From JAEUOS01 sp964470865 (lineage in GTDB: Bacteria > Pseudomonadota > Gammaproteobacteria > Burkholderiales > JAEUOS01): 35,306 nt of DNA. Position 1 is the first letter of the stretch; every line of letters starts with the position of its first letter. The notes under the pieces were generated by a model. That model worked only from the letters and a program-made list of their open reading frames with translations. It did no database searches and was not told the origin of the DNA. A program made the translations under genes and the position numbers. Shown here in pieces: positions 1-7,351 of this stretch. The stretch spans positions 1 through 35,306 of the forward strand of contig CAYYFR010000044.1 in assembly GCA_964470865.1 (NCBI GenBank), in the 5' to 3' direction.

Positions 1-1
1 G

Positions 2-244
2 CATGACGTCACGCTGACGGTCGCTGCAGTGCCCGAGCCAGAAACTTATGCGCTGATGTTTGCCGGTTTGGCGCTGGTGGGGTTTGCCGCGCGGCGCCGG
101 AGGCTTGAGCAAACGCTGAACAAGTCCCTGGATTTCAGGCTATCGAACAGAAGCTCTTTTCAATTCAACCGGTTGCAAGAGCGGTTTTCGCAACCTACGG
201 ACTTATTCAGTGTTTCCCTGAACTCCGCCCCTCAGATCGGGTAG
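2..244 (+). CDS. PEP-CTERM sorting-signal protein, 3' end only
   Basis: The frame is open from the window edge, so only the last 80 residues are present. It carries a C-terminal PEP-CTERM signal: a VPEPETYAL motif, a hydrophobic stretch (MFAGLALVGFAA) and an RRRR cluster. Such signals direct exported proteins to the exosortase/archaeosortase system and are cut near the PEP motif. Nearly all family members end within a few residues of the arginines. Here the frame continues about 47 more residues, through the dispersed repeat at about 106-223, and stops at 242-244. The natural stop was probably lost when the repeat inserted. The gene converges on the oxygenase small subunit and overlaps its end by 13 bases. 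The identity of the mature protein cannot be told. Confidence 0.75.
   Translation, partial: HDVTLTVAAVPEPETYALMFAGLALVGFAARRRRLEQTLNKSLDFRLSNRSSFQFNRLQERFSQPTDLFSVSLNSAPQIG
106..223 (+). repeat. Dispersed MITE-like repeat, copy A
   Basis: This is a ~118-bp element whose ends are imperfect inverted repeats. The left end reads AAACGCTGAACAAGTCC (111-127). The reverse complement of the right end reads AAACACTGAATAAGTCC, giving 15 matches of 17. It has related copies at 4262-4366 (same orientation) and 28447-28567 (opposite orientation). An internal hairpin GGTTGC/GCAACC lies at 171-195. It encodes no transposase and resembles a non-autonomous miniature element. Confidence 0.7.
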
Positions 245-705
245 ATCATCGAGTTCGGAATCAGCTCGCTGTCGAACACGCACACCTTCTCGCGAAACTT
301 GAGCCGGCCGCCGTCTTCGACCACGATGTCGAGTGTGCGGCCGACGTTGAACACTTCCGTTATTTCGTTCTGTTTGGTGCGAAACACCGCGTAGTTGGCC
401 TGGGTGTGAATGCCTTCGCCCGTGACCTCGCGCACGAACAGGCCGCTGACGATATGGCGCTGGTAGTAGGGCTGGTGGTAGAGCGTGTTTTGAATGCTGT
501 ACACACGGTCTTTCAGCATGCCGCGGCTTTCGGCGGCCATGGTCGAAAGCGGCAAGCCGCGGTCGAAATTCTCGCGCGGCACCACGCGGTACCAGCACTT
601 TTCGGTGAAAAAATCCGGCCACTCGTCGAAGCGCGCCTGATCCAGGCAGGCGCTGTAGCGCGCATACAAATCGTCGAGAGCTGCGCGCTGTTCGAGGCTG
701 ATCAT
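232..705 (-). CDS. Ring-hydroxylating dioxygenase small (beta) subunit, salicylate 5-hydroxylase-like
   Basis: The product has 157 residues and the NTF2-like fold expected of the structural beta subunit of Rieske aromatic-ring hydroxylases. Recognisable family segments are WPDFFTE (residues 29-35), PRENFDRGLP, a YHQPYYQRHIVSG stretch and the C-terminal FDSELIPNSMIYPI. From memory these are closest to salicylate 5-hydroxylase small subunits (NagH type). The ATG overlaps the stop of the upstream large-subunit gene by four bases (ATGA), so the two are translationally coupled. The beta subunit carries no metal. The exact substrate is inferred and could be salicylate, anthranilate or a related aryl acid. 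Confidence 0.87.
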   Translation of the reverse strand: MISLEQRAALDDLYARYSACLDQARFDEWPDFFTEKCWYRVVPRENFDRGLPLSTMAAESRGMLKDRVYSIQNTLYHQPYYQRHIVSGLFVREVTGEGIHTQANYAVFRTKQNEITEVFNVGRTLDIVVEDGGRLKFREKVCVFDSELIPNSMIYPI

Positions 706-1988
706 AGGCCCATCACCTTGCGGTAATAGGCGTACATGCCGCGGATCAGGGTTTCGGTGACCATGTGGTCGGTGTTGCCGGTCCCGGTGCCGCCCAGTTC
801 GGTGATGGTCTGATAGTCAGGATGCTGTTTGAAGCCCACCTGCGAGAGTTCGACCACCTCGCCATCGTCGGCCGACACCAGCCCGGCGGGCCCGAACAGG
901 TTGGCCTGGCGCAGGCGCCGCCGCGTCATCTCGGGCGTGTCGTCGGCGAAGCCGAAATGGGTCCAGACGAAATCGAAAGCGCCCACGCCGTGCGGCACGA
1001 TCTGGCGGGTCGAAATCGAATTGACATTGTGCTGGATGATCAGTGAGGGAAAGATGGTCTGCATGCACGCGGTGGGCACCGCCTCGATGTCGAGATTTCC
1101 GCCTTTCCACCAGGCCTCCGGCACGACGTCGAGAATGCGCTCGTCTTCGAGCTTCATGTTCTCCTTGAAGCTGGCCACACCCTGGGTCACCGTGCTCTTG
1201 CCGCCATCGTTCTTGAAGCCGATCATCGCCGCATGGCGGCCGTGGCTGTCGGTGCGCATATACGATTGCTGGTCGGCGCGCCACAACCCGAAGGTGACAA
1301 ACCAGGTGTGCAACAGGCCCGGGTGATAGGGGTCCTTGATGTTCTCCTGCATCAGCTTCCAGTTGCCTGGCACGCGCTGCCGTGAATAGCCCAGGATGGT
1401 GAGTTCGCGGCCGTCGAAGGCGCGCTCGAACCAGGGTTTGATTGCGCCGAGATAACTGTCGAAATCCTCGACTGAATGGTCGAAAGAGGCGAACACCACG
1501 CCGTTTTTCTCCGCCACCTTGAGTTTGGTCAGGCCATGGTCTTCGAGCTTGAAATCGGCCGGCATGCCGCCGTTGACACGGCCATCCTGGCGCACGCCGC
1601 GGCGAAACGGCAGGCCGATCAGATTGCCCTTCAGGTCGTAGTTCCACTGGTGGTAGGGGCAGATGAAGTCGCGGCGGTTGCCGAAGTTCTGCTCGCAAAA
1701 GGCCACGCCGCGGTGTGCGCAGTGGTTCTCGATCACGTTGATGGCGCCATCGGCATCGCGCACCATGATCACCTGGCGTTCACCGATGAAGGTGCGCTTG
1801 AAATCGCCGTGCCTGGGGATTTCGGCGGCCAGGCCCACATAGCACCAGTGGCCCTTGTAGAACAGGCGTTCCAGCTCTTCGCGGTAGAGCGCCTCATCGG
1901 TGTAGATGCGATAGGGCACGCGTGAATCGCGCGCGGTATGCCAGGTGACCGGGAGGTTGCCGTTGAAGGCGGAATCGGGGGCGTTCAT
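702..1988 (-). CDS. Rieske ring-hydroxylating dioxygenase large (alpha) subunit, salicylate 5-hydroxylase-like
   Basis: With the start at 1988 the product has 428 residues, the usual family length. An AGGAGA ribosome site lies 7 bases before this ATG; the frame is open further upstream but without a good site. The Rieske [2Fe-2S] ligands are C90-x-H92 and C110-x2-H113. The mononuclear iron site is in NIKDPYHPGLLH, with bridging D218 and ligands H221 and H226. The third carboxylate probably lies in the ADDGEVVELSQ segment. Close resemblance to NagG-type salicylate 5-hydroxylase is from memory. The alpha subunit binds substrate and O2 and receives electrons from a ferredoxin/reductase pair that is not encoded in the window. 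It is divergent from the LysR gene at 2147. Confidence 0.9.
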   Translation of the reverse strand: MNAPDSAFNGNLPVTWHTARDSRVPYRIYTDEALYREELERLFYKGHWCYVGLAAEIPRHGDFKRTFIGERQVIMVRDADGAINVIENHCAHRGVAFCEQNFGNRRDFICPYHQWNYDLKGNLIGLPFRRGVRQDGRVNGGMPADFKLEDHGLTKLKVAEKNGVVFASFDHSVEDFDSYLGAIKPWFERAFDGRELTILGYSRQRVPGNWKLMQENIKDPYHPGLLHTWFVTFGLWRADQQSYMRTDSHGRHAAMIGFKNDGGKSTVTQGVASFKENMKLEDERILDVVPEAWWKGGNLDIEAVPTACMQTIFPSLIIQHNVNSISTRQIVPHGVGAFDFVWTHFGFADDTPEMTRRRLRQANLFGPAGLVSADDGEVVELSQVGFKQHPDYQTITELGGTGTGNTDHMVTETLIRGMYAYYRKVMGL

Positions 1989-2102
1989 CGCTTGTCTCCT
2001 GCGCCTGGTCGCGTCGATCAATCTGCAAATCGCGCGCCCATGCGCGGCGTTCCAGGCCCGCAGGGTAACGCCTGCGAGCTTGTTGCTGCAATCACTGGGG
2101 TG

Positions 2103-2115
2103 AATATCAGGTATT
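2103..2115. promoter_or_regulatory. Possible LysR operator between the divergent genes
   Basis: The 158-bp divergent intergenic region holds an inverted repeat AATA-N5-TATT, 44 bases before the LysR start. LysR regulators usually bind an interrupted dyad of the T-N11-A kind in such regions. The arms are only four bases long, so chance is a real alternative. Confidence 0.25.
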
Positions 2116-2146
2116 TTCCGCATGTTCCCAACCTCAAATCGCTGCC

Positions 2147-3049
2147 ATGGACCTAGCCCGCTTCGACCTCAACCTGCTGCGCGTGTTCGAGGCCCTGCAT
2201 GTGCACCGCAACGCCTCGCTGGCGGCTGAAGCCCTCGGGGTGACGCAGCCGGCGGTCTCCAACGCCCTGCGTCGCCTGCGCCAGGAAACAGGCGACGAGC
2301 TTTTCACCCGCACGCCGCATGGCATGGCACCCACGCCGCGCGCGGAGCGCCTCGCCGGCAGCATCACGCAGGCGCTGGCCACGCTGCGCGAGGGCCTGGC
2401 ACCGCAGGCGGGCTTTGACGCGCTGCAGGCCAGGCGCAAGTTCACGCTGCTGATGTCCGACATCGGCGAGATCGTGTTCCTGCCCGGACTGCTGCGCTTT
2501 CTTGAGCAAGCCGCGCCCGGCGTCACGCTTCAGACCGTGGCCCTGCCGGCACGCGAGGCGCGCCTGGCCATGGAGTCCGGCGCGGTGGACCTGGCGGTGG
2601 GTTTCCTGCCTGATCTGAAGACCGGCTTCTACCAGCAACGCATGTTTTCGCAAACCTACCTGTGCATGGTGCGCAACGACCATCCGCAGATCGGCACCAG
2701 CATCAGCTTGAAGGCCTTTCGCGAGGCCCGCCATGCGGTGGTGGCCGCGCAAGGCACCGGCCACGGCATCGTCGAGGCGATCTTCGAGCGCGCCGGCATC
2801 GAACCCGACGTGCGGGTACGCCTGCCGCACTTCCTGTCGGTGCCGATGGTGATCGCCCAGACCGACCTGGTGGTCACCGTGCCGCAGCGCCTGGGCGAGG
2901 CATTCGCGAAGATCCTGCCGCTGCGCCTCATGCCGCACCCGCTGAAGATCCCGCCCTTCCAGGTGAACCAGTACTGGCACCGGCGCTTTCACCAGGACCC
3001 GGCGAATCAGTGGCTGCGCGGCAACTTTGCGCGCTTGTTCAAGCAGTAG
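2147..3049 (+). CDS. LysR-family transcriptional regulator (aromatic-degradation type)
   Basis: The product has 300 residues, a standard LysR length. It has an N-terminal winged helix-turn-helix (about residues 5-64, with TQPAVSNALRRLR) and a periplasmic-binding-protein-like effector domain. The opening FDLNLLRVFEAL and the GDELFTRTPHGM segment are typical of the NahR/NodD/LinR branch, whose members respond to aromatic compounds. It is transcribed divergently from the Rieske oxygenase pair and is the obvious candidate to control it, probably with an aromatic inducer (inference). It is clearly related to the second LysR in this window (11183-12109) along the whole length. Confidence 0.92.
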   Translation: MDLARFDLNLLRVFEALHVHRNASLAAEALGVTQPAVSNALRRLRQETGDELFTRTPHGMAPTPRAERLAGSITQALATLREGLAPQAGFDALQARRKFTLLMSDIGEIVFLPGLLRFLEQAAPGVTLQTVALPAREARLAMESGAVDLAVGFLPDLKTGFYQQRMFSQTYLCMVRNDHPQIGTSISLKAFREARHAVVAAQGTGHGIVEAIFERAGIEPDVRVRLPHFLSVPMVIAQTDLVVTVPQRLGEAFAKILPLRLMPHPLKIPPFQVNQYWHRRFHQDPANQWLRGNFARLFKQ

Positions 3050-3340
3050 CCTGGCGGACAGCGGACCCCTCGCCGCTTGACAACCGACGCGACAAGCACC
3101 ATCTGTCGGCAGTCGGGAAGTGCAATCCTGCGAAGGCTTCCAGCATGACGACCGGTTCGACTTCGGCGATCGATTTTCAATGGACGAAGGCACCGCCAGC
3201 GCCGAGGTATCGGGTATCAAGTCGACCGAGGAAAACTGAGCGCTCACGCGCTGCGTTCACCCGCCGGGCGGGCGCCGCTGCGCGTCACGGCGGCAATCGG
3301 TATGCTGTGGTCTCCTGCCGCATGCGATGGATACCAGACG
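3050..3340. other. Intergenic region without a recognised gene
   Basis: These 291 bp lie between LysR and the hemerythrin gene. A short frame opens with GTG near 3120 and ends at a TGA near 3239 (39 codons, acidic). It has no ribosome site and nothing I recognise, so I do not call it. Confidence 0.4.
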
Positions 3341-3910
3341 ATGTCGACCGCCAGCCCAACTCCTGATTCTTCCGCGCCTCTTCGCGGCATCGAAGCGCCG
3401 CTCAAGACGCTTGCCAATTGCCACGAGCGCGGTGCGCGCCAGTGCACGGCCCTGCGCGGCTTGGTGCCGCATCTTGCCACCAGGGGTGCGGATGAGGATG
3501 CGCGTGAAACCGCCGCCGGCGTGCTGCGGTATTTCGACAAGGCCGCCCAGGACCACTATGCCGATGAGGAGGTCGACCTGTTTCCGGCCCTGCTGGAGGC
3601 CACGGCAGCCGCGGATGCGCAGTGCCTGCGTGCCACGATCGAAGGGCTGATCGCCGAGCATCGCACCCTGGAGGGCGCCTGGGCGCGTGTGCGCGATGAA
3701 CTGGCCGGTGTTGCCGCCGGCGCTTCGGTGCAGCTTTCGGCGGCAGGGGTCGAGGTGCTGGCCAGCCACTACGAAGAGCACATGACGCGCGAGGACGAGG
3801 AACTCATGCCGCTGGCGGCGCGCCTGTTGGGTGAGCCGGAACTGGCGCGCATCGGCCTTGCCATGGGTGCGCGGCGCGGCGTCGATGGACCCAGGCGCCC
3901 GCGCGCTTGA
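3341..3910 (+). CDS. Hemerythrin HHE-domain protein
   Basis: The product has 189 residues from the ATG at 3341; an in-frame codon at 3302 is less likely because the family begins close to the first helix. The four-helix hemerythrin pattern is visible: H28, H72-x3-E76, H107-x3-E111 and H143-x3-H147-x3-E151. These are the expected ligands of a non-haem di-iron centre. Cytoplasmic members of this group act in O2/NO sensing, iron handling or stress defence; which applies here cannot be told. There is no signal peptide. The DUF167 gene follows after 37 bases on the same strand and may be co-transcribed. Confidence 0.85.
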   Translation: MSTASPTPDSSAPLRGIEAPLKTLANCHERGARQCTALRGLVPHLATRGADEDARETAAGVLRYFDKAAQDHYADEEVDLFPALLEATAAADAQCLRATIEGLIAEHRTLEGAWARVRDELAGVAAGASVQLSAAGVEVLASHYEEHMTREDEELMPLAARLLGEPELARIGLAMGARRGVDGPRRPRA

Positions 3911-3947
3911 ACGCAGTCGAGCGCGGCGCTTGCGCCCGCCTGCGCGG

Positions 3948-4175
3948 ATGGCAATTTTTCAGATCAAGGTCAAACCCAATGCGCGGGAGTCAACGCTTGC
4001 GCAGCTGGCGGATGGCAACTGGCAGGCCGGAATCAGGTCAGCGCCGATCGCAGGCCGCGCCAATGAGGAGCTGGTCGCGCTGGTGGCGCGGCATTTTGCG
4101 CAGCCCAAGTCCCGGGTGACAATCAAGAGCGGTGCCACCGGGCGCATCAAACTGGTTCTTATCGACGACACCTGA
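3948..4175 (+). CDS. DUF167 (YggU-type) small protein
   Basis: The product has 75 residues and opens with IFQIKVKPNARES. The motif APIAGRANEELVALVARHF and the GATGRIKLVLI end are the conserved core of the DUF167/YggU family. The family has a small alpha/beta fold and no established function. The start at 3948 matches the family N-terminus; the frame is open upstream but that part is arginine-rich translation of the preceding gene's edge. No clear ribosome site precedes it, so translation may depend on the hemerythrin gene upstream. Confidence 0.82.
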   Translation: MAIFQIKVKPNARESTLAQLADGNWQAGIRSAPIAGRANEELVALVARHFAQPKSRVTIKSGATGRIKLVLIDDT

Positions 4176-4261
4176 TCACGCTGCCGTAACCCGGCAGGCG
4201 CGTGGGTCCGTGTTCCTGGGGGCGAACCGGGCTGGAGCCGGTTGCGCGCGGCAGTGTCAGC

Positions 4262-4366
4262 GAAACACTGAAGAAAACGCTGCACAAGCCCCTGGAATGC
4301 AGGCTATCGAACGGAAGATCCGTTCGTTTCAAAGGATTGCAAAAGCGGCTCTCTCAACCTGCGGGC
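4262..4366 (+). repeat. Dispersed MITE-like repeat, copy B (right end degraded)
   Basis: This segment aligns with copy A over about 90 bp, sharing CAGGCTATCGAAC, AAACGCTG-ACAAG and TTGCAA-AGCGG in order. The right terminus has been lost: after CAACCTGCGG the expected CTTGTTCAGTG is absent. A CAGTGT/ACACTG dyad sits at its left edge (4252-4270). It fills most of the 288-bp space between the DUF167 gene and the DUF6356 gene. A period-8 repeat of GCTTGGGC follows at about 4441-4462. Confidence 0.65.
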
Positions 4367-4463
4367 GTAGCTACATCGACCATACGCCCAGTGAAGCGGT
4401 GAAGCTGCCAGCGGCCGCAAGTTTCCCCAGTCCGAGAGGCCGCTTGGGCGCTTGGGCGCTTGA

Positions 4464-4706
4464 TCAGGCGGTGCGCGCGGGCGCGGCACCGGGGCGCACC
4501 CGATGCGTGACCATCTTCGAATGCAGTGATGTGATCATGCTGCTGGCTGTCTTGACGCACAGGCAGGGCAACACCGCATGCACCAGTGCGGCGAGCGCCG
4601 CGACTTGCAGGCGCCAGGCGAAGCCCCATGCGCTCAGGGCATGCTCGCCCCAGGTCTCGCCGACCGTGGCGGGGTGTTCGGTGAATATGCGGGAGAATGA
4701 TTTCAT
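4464..4706 (-). CDS. DUF6356-type small membrane-associated protein
   Basis: The product has 80 residues from the ATG at 4706. It opens with KSFSRIFTEHPATVGETWGE, a sequence I recognise as the start of the DUF6356 family. A hydrophobic helix follows (WRLQVAALAALVHAVLPCL), then a basic end with MVTHRVRPG. Upstream in-frame codons to 4787 exist, but the family begins at MKSFSR. The function of the family is unknown. It diverges from the Lrp gene, with 87 bases between them. Confidence 0.7.
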   Translation of the reverse strand: MKSFSRIFTEHPATVGETWGEHALSAWGFAWRLQVAALAALVHAVLPCLCVKTASSMITSLHSKMVTHRVRPGAAPARTA

Positions 4707-4793
4707 GGCGCCAATGTAGCGCATCAAGTGCGCAAGTGGTTTGCGTTTTGAAGGTGCATAATTGCCGTTGGCGCAATGAAATTCCAATATTTA

Positions 4794-5261
4794 ATGAAAA
4801 TCGACAAGATTGACCGAAAAATACTCATGATCCTGCAAGCGGATGCTGCAACGCCGTTGGAGGCGATTGCCCGTCAGGTCAACCTGACCCCCACGCCGTG
4901 TTGGCGCCGCATCCAGAAACTGGAACAGGCCGGGGTGATTCTGCGCCGCGTTGCGCTGTGCAGTGCCGACAAGCTCGGGGTCGGTGTGACGGTGTTTGTC
5001 GCGCTCAAGACGGCGCAGCACAATGCGTCCTGGTTCGACAAGTTTGCGCGCGGCGTGCGCGACATTCCGGAGATCATGGAGTTCTACCGCATGAGCGGCG
5101 ATGTGGATTACCTGCTCAAGGTGGTGGTGCCGGATATCGCCGGCTATGACGCGGTCTACAAGAAGCTGATCCTCGCAGCCGAATTGTCCGACGTGAGTTC
5201 GAGCTTCGCGATGGAGCGCATCAAGTACACCACGGTATTGCCGGTGGATTACGCGGCTTGA
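4794..5261 (+). CDS. Lrp/AsnC-family transcriptional regulator
   Basis: The product has 155 residues if it starts at 4794 (MKIDKIDRKIL, the canonical family opening); an ATG at 4776 would add six residues. An N-terminal helix-turn-helix (about residues 5-60, IARQVNLTPTPCWRRIQKLE) is followed by the RAM ligand-binding domain, with GDVDYLLKVVVPD as its signature. Such proteins form dimers to octamers and sense amino acids. The position divergent to the DUF6356 gene suggests it may control that gene or itself, but no operator is obvious. No ribosome site is seen at either start. Confidence 0.9.
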   Translation: MKIDKIDRKILMILQADAATPLEAIARQVNLTPTPCWRRIQKLEQAGVILRRVALCSADKLGVGVTVFVALKTAQHNASWFDKFARGVRDIPEIMEFYRMSGDVDYLLKVVVPDIAGYDAVYKKLILAAELSDVSSSFAMERIKYTTVLPVDYAA

Positions 5262-5277
5262 GCGCGGTGGCGATTCG

Positions 5278-6330
5278 TTAGCGCAGAGTCTGCGGCAGCG
5301 GGCCCGCGCGAAACTCTTCTTGCGTCATGGCGTAAACCGCGAAGCTTGCGAGCCAGTGCTCGGCGAGGAAATCTCCGCTACTGACATGCGCCAGGCCGGC
5401 TTGCAGGTGGGTGCGTGCGGCGGCATGCAAGGTCGCGCGTCGAGGTTCGCCTGGCGGCAGGTGAGCGGCGATCGCCTTCAAGCACCAGGCGCGCGAAAGA
5501 TTGAGCCCGTCCAGGTGCACGCCCTGGGCGTCGGCACGGTCGCTGACACGCACCGGTTCGAGCAGACGGGCGGCGACCCCACCGATGAATCCGGGCAGAA
5601 AGCGTCCGAGCCAGCGCGCGAATCCGGCCGGGTCATGGAAGCGCGTGAGCAGATCGGCCTCGATCAGGCAGGGCGAAAGGAAATCGTTGCCGCCCGGCTC
5701 GTAGTTCGCCGGCCCGTCGCGGTCGGCGTCGTACAGGCGCAAGGCGGCGCTACGTATCGCGTCAGCCAGGGCATGGTTGCCACTGGCGCGCGCAAAGTCC
5801 CAGGCAAAGCCGAGAGCGAAGGCGGTATTGCCGTGCGTGCCCGCGCGGATCGGGTAGGTCTGGCGCACCAGGTGATCGATCAGCCGCGCGGCGAACACGT
5901 CGGCGATCGGCTGCAGGCGCGTGTGCCACGCTTTGGCACCATCGATCTCGCGCAGCGCCGCAATTTCGCTCGCCAGCTTGAAAAACCAGGCCCAGCCGTA
6001 GGGGCGTTCGAACGCAGTGCGATTGGGCTCATGCAGGTAGTCAAGCTCGGCGGCCAGTGCGTCGGCGCTGAAATGCATGTCGAACACGGCGCGAATTGCC
6101 GCCGCCTGCGGCAGGGCCGGCACCGCGCGCAGCAGGCGCGCCAGCATCCAGTGGCTGTGTACCGCCGAGTGCCAGTCGTAGCAGCCGTAGAACGCCGGAT
6201 GCAGCTCGCGCGGGGTGCGCACATCGGCTGCCGCATTGAGCACGTGCTCGGGCTTGTGCGGGTATTCGCGCGTGACTCCGGCCAGCGCCATTTGCGCCAG
6301 GCGTGAAGCCAGCGTCACGTCGACTGGCAC
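5278..6330 (-). CDS. DUF2891 family protein
   Basis: The product has about 350 residues. Family hallmarks are REYPHKPEHVL near the start, FYGCYDWHSAVHSHWML, the HGNTAFALGFAWDFA segment and FLSPCLIEADLL. The many W, H and F residues and the helical pattern suggest an alpha/alpha barrel, but no reaction is known. The start is uncertain: GTG at 6330 lies just after the stop of the Bug gene and fits the family N-terminus, while GTG at 6384 would overlap that gene by 50 bases. It is the last gene of the leftward IOR-Bug-DUF2891 cluster. There is no signal peptide. Confidence 0.8.
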   Translation of the reverse strand: MPVDVTLASRLAQMALAGVTREYPHKPEHVLNAAADVRTPRELHPAFYGCYDWHSAVHSHWMLARLLRAVPALPQAAAIRAVFDMHFSADALAAELDYLHEPNRTAFERPYGWAWFFKLASEIAALREIDGAKAWHTRLQPIADVFAARLIDHLVRQTYPIRAGTHGNTAFALGFAWDFARASGNHALADAIRSAALRLYDADRDGPANYEPGGNDFLSPCLIEADLLTRFHDPAGFARWLGRFLPGFIGGVAARLLEPVRVSDRADAQGVHLDGLNLSRAWCLKAIAAHLPPGEPRRATLHAAARTHLQAGLAHVSSGDFLAEHWLASFAVYAMTQEEFRAGPLPQTLR

Positions 6331-6334
6331 GGTT

Positions 6335-7321
6335 TCAATCGGCCTTGATACCCTGCGCCTTGATGACGGCACCAAAGCGCTCACGGTCGGCCTGTTGGCG
6401 CAGGCCGAATTCCGCCGGCGACATCGGCGCGGGTTCGCCCCCCAGCGCGGTGATGCGGTCGCGCACCGCGGGCGTGCCGAGAATGCGGTTGATCTCGCGG
6501 TTCAGGCGCGTGATGGTATCGGGCGCGACCCCGGCCGGCGCGTAGAAGCCAAACCAGCTGTCGGCGTCGAAGCCGGCGATGCCCGCTTCGGCCAAGGTCG
6601 GTGCATCGGGGAACAAGGGTGATCGTTTCGGGCTGCCCACCGCCAAGAGGCGCAGCTTGCCCGAGCGCACATGTTGCAGGCCGATGCCGGGGTCGAACAT
6701 GAAATCGAGCTGCCCGCCCAGTAGGTCGGTGAGCGCAGGCGCACCGCCGCGGTAGGGTATGTGAACCATGAAGGTGCGCGAGGCGCCCTTGAACATTTCG
6801 GCGGCGATGTGCGGCGAACTGCCGTTGCCCGGAGAGCCGAACGAGAGCTTGCCCGGATTGGCGCGCGCATAGGCGACGAACTCGGCCACGGTCTTCACCG
6901 GTATTTCCGGCCGCACCACCAGGAAGACCAGCACCCGCGCGGCGGCGGCCACCGGCACGATGTCCTTGTTGGGATCGAACGGCATGTTTGGATACAGATG
7001 CGGGTTGATCGACACCGTACCGCCGGAGGACATCAGCAGGGTATAGCCATCGGCGCTGGATTTCGCCACCGCGTCGGCGCCGATGTTGCCGTTGGCGCCG
7101 GGCCGGTTCTCGATCACCACCTGCTGGGCCAAGGCCTCACCCAACGGGGCGGCGATGGCGCGCGCGATCACGTCGGCGGCGCCGCCGGGCGGGAAATTGA
7201 CCAGCACACGAACCGGCTTGGCCGCGGGCCAGGCCTGCGCAAAGCTGTCTGCGGCGGCACCGACCATGCCCACGCAAATTACGGCGGCGACCAGGCCGCT
7301 GTGAAAGAATTTGGCTTGCAT
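6335..7321 (-). CDS. Bug/TctC-family tripartite tricarboxylate transport solute receptor
   Basis: The product has 328 residues and begins with a signal peptide that ends near DSFAQ-A (residues 25-30). Family motifs are RVLVNFPPGGAADVIARAI, VIENRPGANGNIG, the GSSPHIAAEMFK segment and HIPYRGGAPALTDLLGGQLD. These periplasmic receptors bind carboxylates for TctAB permeases, but many are orphans and no TctA or TctB gene is in the window. AAGGGAGA stands 7 bases before the ATG. It follows IorB by 30 bases and directly precedes DUF2891, so it probably belongs to the IOR operon. The ligand may be an aryl or oxo acid used by that enzyme (inference). Confidence 0.92.
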   Translation of the reverse strand: MQAKFFHSGLVAAVICVGMVGAAADSFAQAWPAAKPVRVLVNFPPGGAADVIARAIAAPLGEALAQQVVIENRPGANGNIGADAVAKSSADGYTLLMSSGGTVSINPHLYPNMPFDPNKDIVPVAAAARVLVFLVVRPEIPVKTVAEFVAYARANPGKLSFGSPGNGSSPHIAAEMFKGASRTFMVHIPYRGGAPALTDLLGGQLDFMFDPGIGLQHVRSGKLRLLAVGSPKRSPLFPDAPTLAEAGIAGFDADSWFGFYAPAGVAPDTITRLNREINRILGTPAVRDRITALGGEPAPMSPAEFGLRQQADRERFGAVIKAQGIKAD

Positions 7322-7351
7322 GCAATGTCTCCCTTGAGTGATCTTGTTGGT

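Noticed and set aside
3116..3241. A 39-codon acidic ORF after the first LysR, opening with GTG
   Set aside because: No ribosome site, no recognisable family, and its complementary strand is equally open.
4230..4719. Long plus-strand frame across repeat copy B and the DUF6356 gene
   Set aside because: It shows no family similarity and is mostly the antisense of DUF6356.
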